From contig CALNVZ010003434.1 of assembly GCA_940671915.1 (NCBI GenBank), forward strand, positions 5,221,778 to 5,285,777: a stretch of 64,000 bases of DNA, in the 5' to 3' direction. The notes below the pieces were generated by a model, which worked only from the letters and a program-made list of their open reading frames with translations, made no database searches and had not been told where the DNA came from. Made by a program: the position numbers and the translations under genes. The DNA comes from Paracentrotus lividus (Eukaryota > Echinodermata > Echinoidea > Camarodonta > Echinidae). Below are positions 62,638 through 64,000 of this stretch, piece by piece. Every line of letters starts with the position of its first letter. Position 1 is the stretch's first letter.

Positions 62638-63207
62638 TGCAGTAAAGTAATATCTTTGTATAGGCTATGGATTTGTGACAATTAATTACCAAGGCCTATA
62701 TCTCTGAAATAATCATTCAGATGCCTGTCCTAATTGAAATAATATCCCTGCCAATAAAGGGTGCTAGACCTGGGGTCAAATTTGTATATTTTCTAAGTGT
62801 AAAAAATTGCTAGATACATAACAGTCACTTTGCTTCTTTTAACATCTATAGTCAGTGTGGTTCTTGACTGACCAACTCATTCAATCTTACTAAAACCATA
62901 ACCCAGCTTTAAAGTTCAAAACTCATTAGTCTACCCTTGTCACAAGAACCTTCTAATGTCACACTGAATTTCCATATCCAGATTTGAAAAGCTCTGCCAT
63001 GTTCTAAGATGAGAGGTTGCGAATCTGTGACCTACAAATTGTTTTTATTCTGTGCTCTAGTAAAGAGGGGTCTTTTGTTTATAAAAGGAAGCGGTTACTT
63101 GTAGAGAAAGGATGAATTATGGACATGGATGTGCTAGTTAACTCAAACACAAGGTTAGGAGATTTGTAAGGTGGAGTGCAGTAATCAGGTGAATTATAGG
63201 CTAACAT
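62083..63207. other. PLPP intron sequence
   Basis: No exon recognised. It contains an (AG)n microsatellite at about 62608-62635. Confidence 0.5.
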
Positions 63208-63537
63208 GTTTACACTGTGACTCAGCTCTCGTGTCGAATCCTAAGGAAGGGTTCAACACTGCAAAGAGTGAACCTGTGATGGTGTTTTTACAGAACAAAA
63301 AAGGCGAGTTAGATATGATTCGCGGAACATGACCGGAAGTAAAGGGACTTCATTAATGTTTGCGATGATACATCCAAATTTTACAACTGACCTCAAGGTC
63401 ATCGAACTGGCTTTCTGTTTATCCACAAAAAATTGCCGTGTTGAACCTGCCTCCCGCATTTAAACATGATTCTGTTCCTGTTTACACGATATAAAATTAC
63501 TGTGTCGAATCTCAGAGCCAAATCACAGTGTAAACAC
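63208..63537. mobile_element. MITE with TIR GTTTACACTGTGACT, copy 2
   Basis: TGTTTACACTGTGACTC at the left and AATCACAGTGTAAACAC at the right are inverted repeats. Internal GGAAGGGTTCAACACTGCAA and GTCATCGAACT match copy 1 at 38284-38668. Confidence 0.8.
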
Positions 63538-64000
63538 GGTACTACTCTCCTCAAATCCAAGAACGTTGGAGGCTTTGTGAATTGCCCATCAAGCAGAATA
63601 GGAAATCTAGGATTGAAGTGAAAGGTAATGTGACATTGGAGTTTGGAACAGCTGTAGTACCTCTAATTGCATTCATTGGGATGATAAATTAAAGGAACAT
63701 TATCCTACTATTCAAAATACATAAGGAAAATGGTATGTATTGGCAGAATTCTATAAGTTTGGTACCATAAAAGAATAGAATTCATATTTTCTCACTGCAA
63801 ATATATCATAAGATTTTGCCCATTTATTTTCATGACATTCATATTTAGCAATTTTTGCTGTATTACTGTCAAAAATCCATTCATGGATTGCTAGGAAGAA
63901 ATATGTTTTGATTTTAGACTAATAATTCACGTATTGATAGTCATCTTCTTCATACATATCTTAGAATTGTTTTTTTTTTTTCTGTGTTAAATTTGTTAAT

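Overview
This is animal nuclear DNA from a marine invertebrate, most likely an echinoderm and probably a sea urchin. The evidence is AT-rich sequence, short coding exons with GT-AG introns, a very dense load of short inverted-repeat DNA transposons, a tRNA-derived SINE with an (ATT)n tail, Ty3/Gypsy-type LTR elements, and many ACATGTA-type words in the non-coding DNA. There is no bacterial gene organisation and almost every long open frame is a shadow. I could assemble three host genes by matching splice sites and codon phase.

Layout. (1) 1-6967, plus strand: the last eight exons of APPBP2, a TPR-rich substrate receptor for a CUL2 ubiquitin ligase; its start lies upstream of the window. Its introns hold tandemly duplicated exon pieces, including an intact-looking alternative exon and a seven-copy array of an exon end with its splice donor. 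(2) 6968-16475: a 9.5-kb gene-free interval between two convergent genes, filled with small palindromic transposons. (3) 16476-20187, minus strand: a complete five-exon gene for a basic, proline/threonine-rich 318-residue protein with a KEN-box; it looks like a mitotic regulator, tentatively PIMREG/FAM64A-like. (4) 20188-20945: a divergent promoter interval. (5) 20946-56300, plus strand: the first two coding exons of a phospholipid phosphatase (PLPP/LPP family), separated by a 35-kb intron. That intron carries a degenerate Gypsy element with a long LTR pair (about 25.3-31.07 kb), a young Gypsy element present as a three-LTR tandem with a 25-N gap (43347-52264), two inverted copies of a TA-flanked transposon with an internal minisatellite, and several hairpin MITEs. 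(6) 56301-64000: further intron of the PLPP gene with a 24-bp minisatellite, a 700-bp purine-only tract and more MITEs; no further exon was recognised.

The host genes are not an operon and share no obvious pathway. The two central genes are head to head and may share regulatory DNA; the KEN-box gene has candidate E2F-like and CDE/CHR-like words upstream. A recurring theme is partial tandem duplication of exons together with their splice signals (four cases in two genes). A second theme is that repeat pairs at 25-33 kb and 43-52 kb differ mainly by single-base indels, so many apparent frameshifts there may be sequence error from long-read gap filling rather than true decay.
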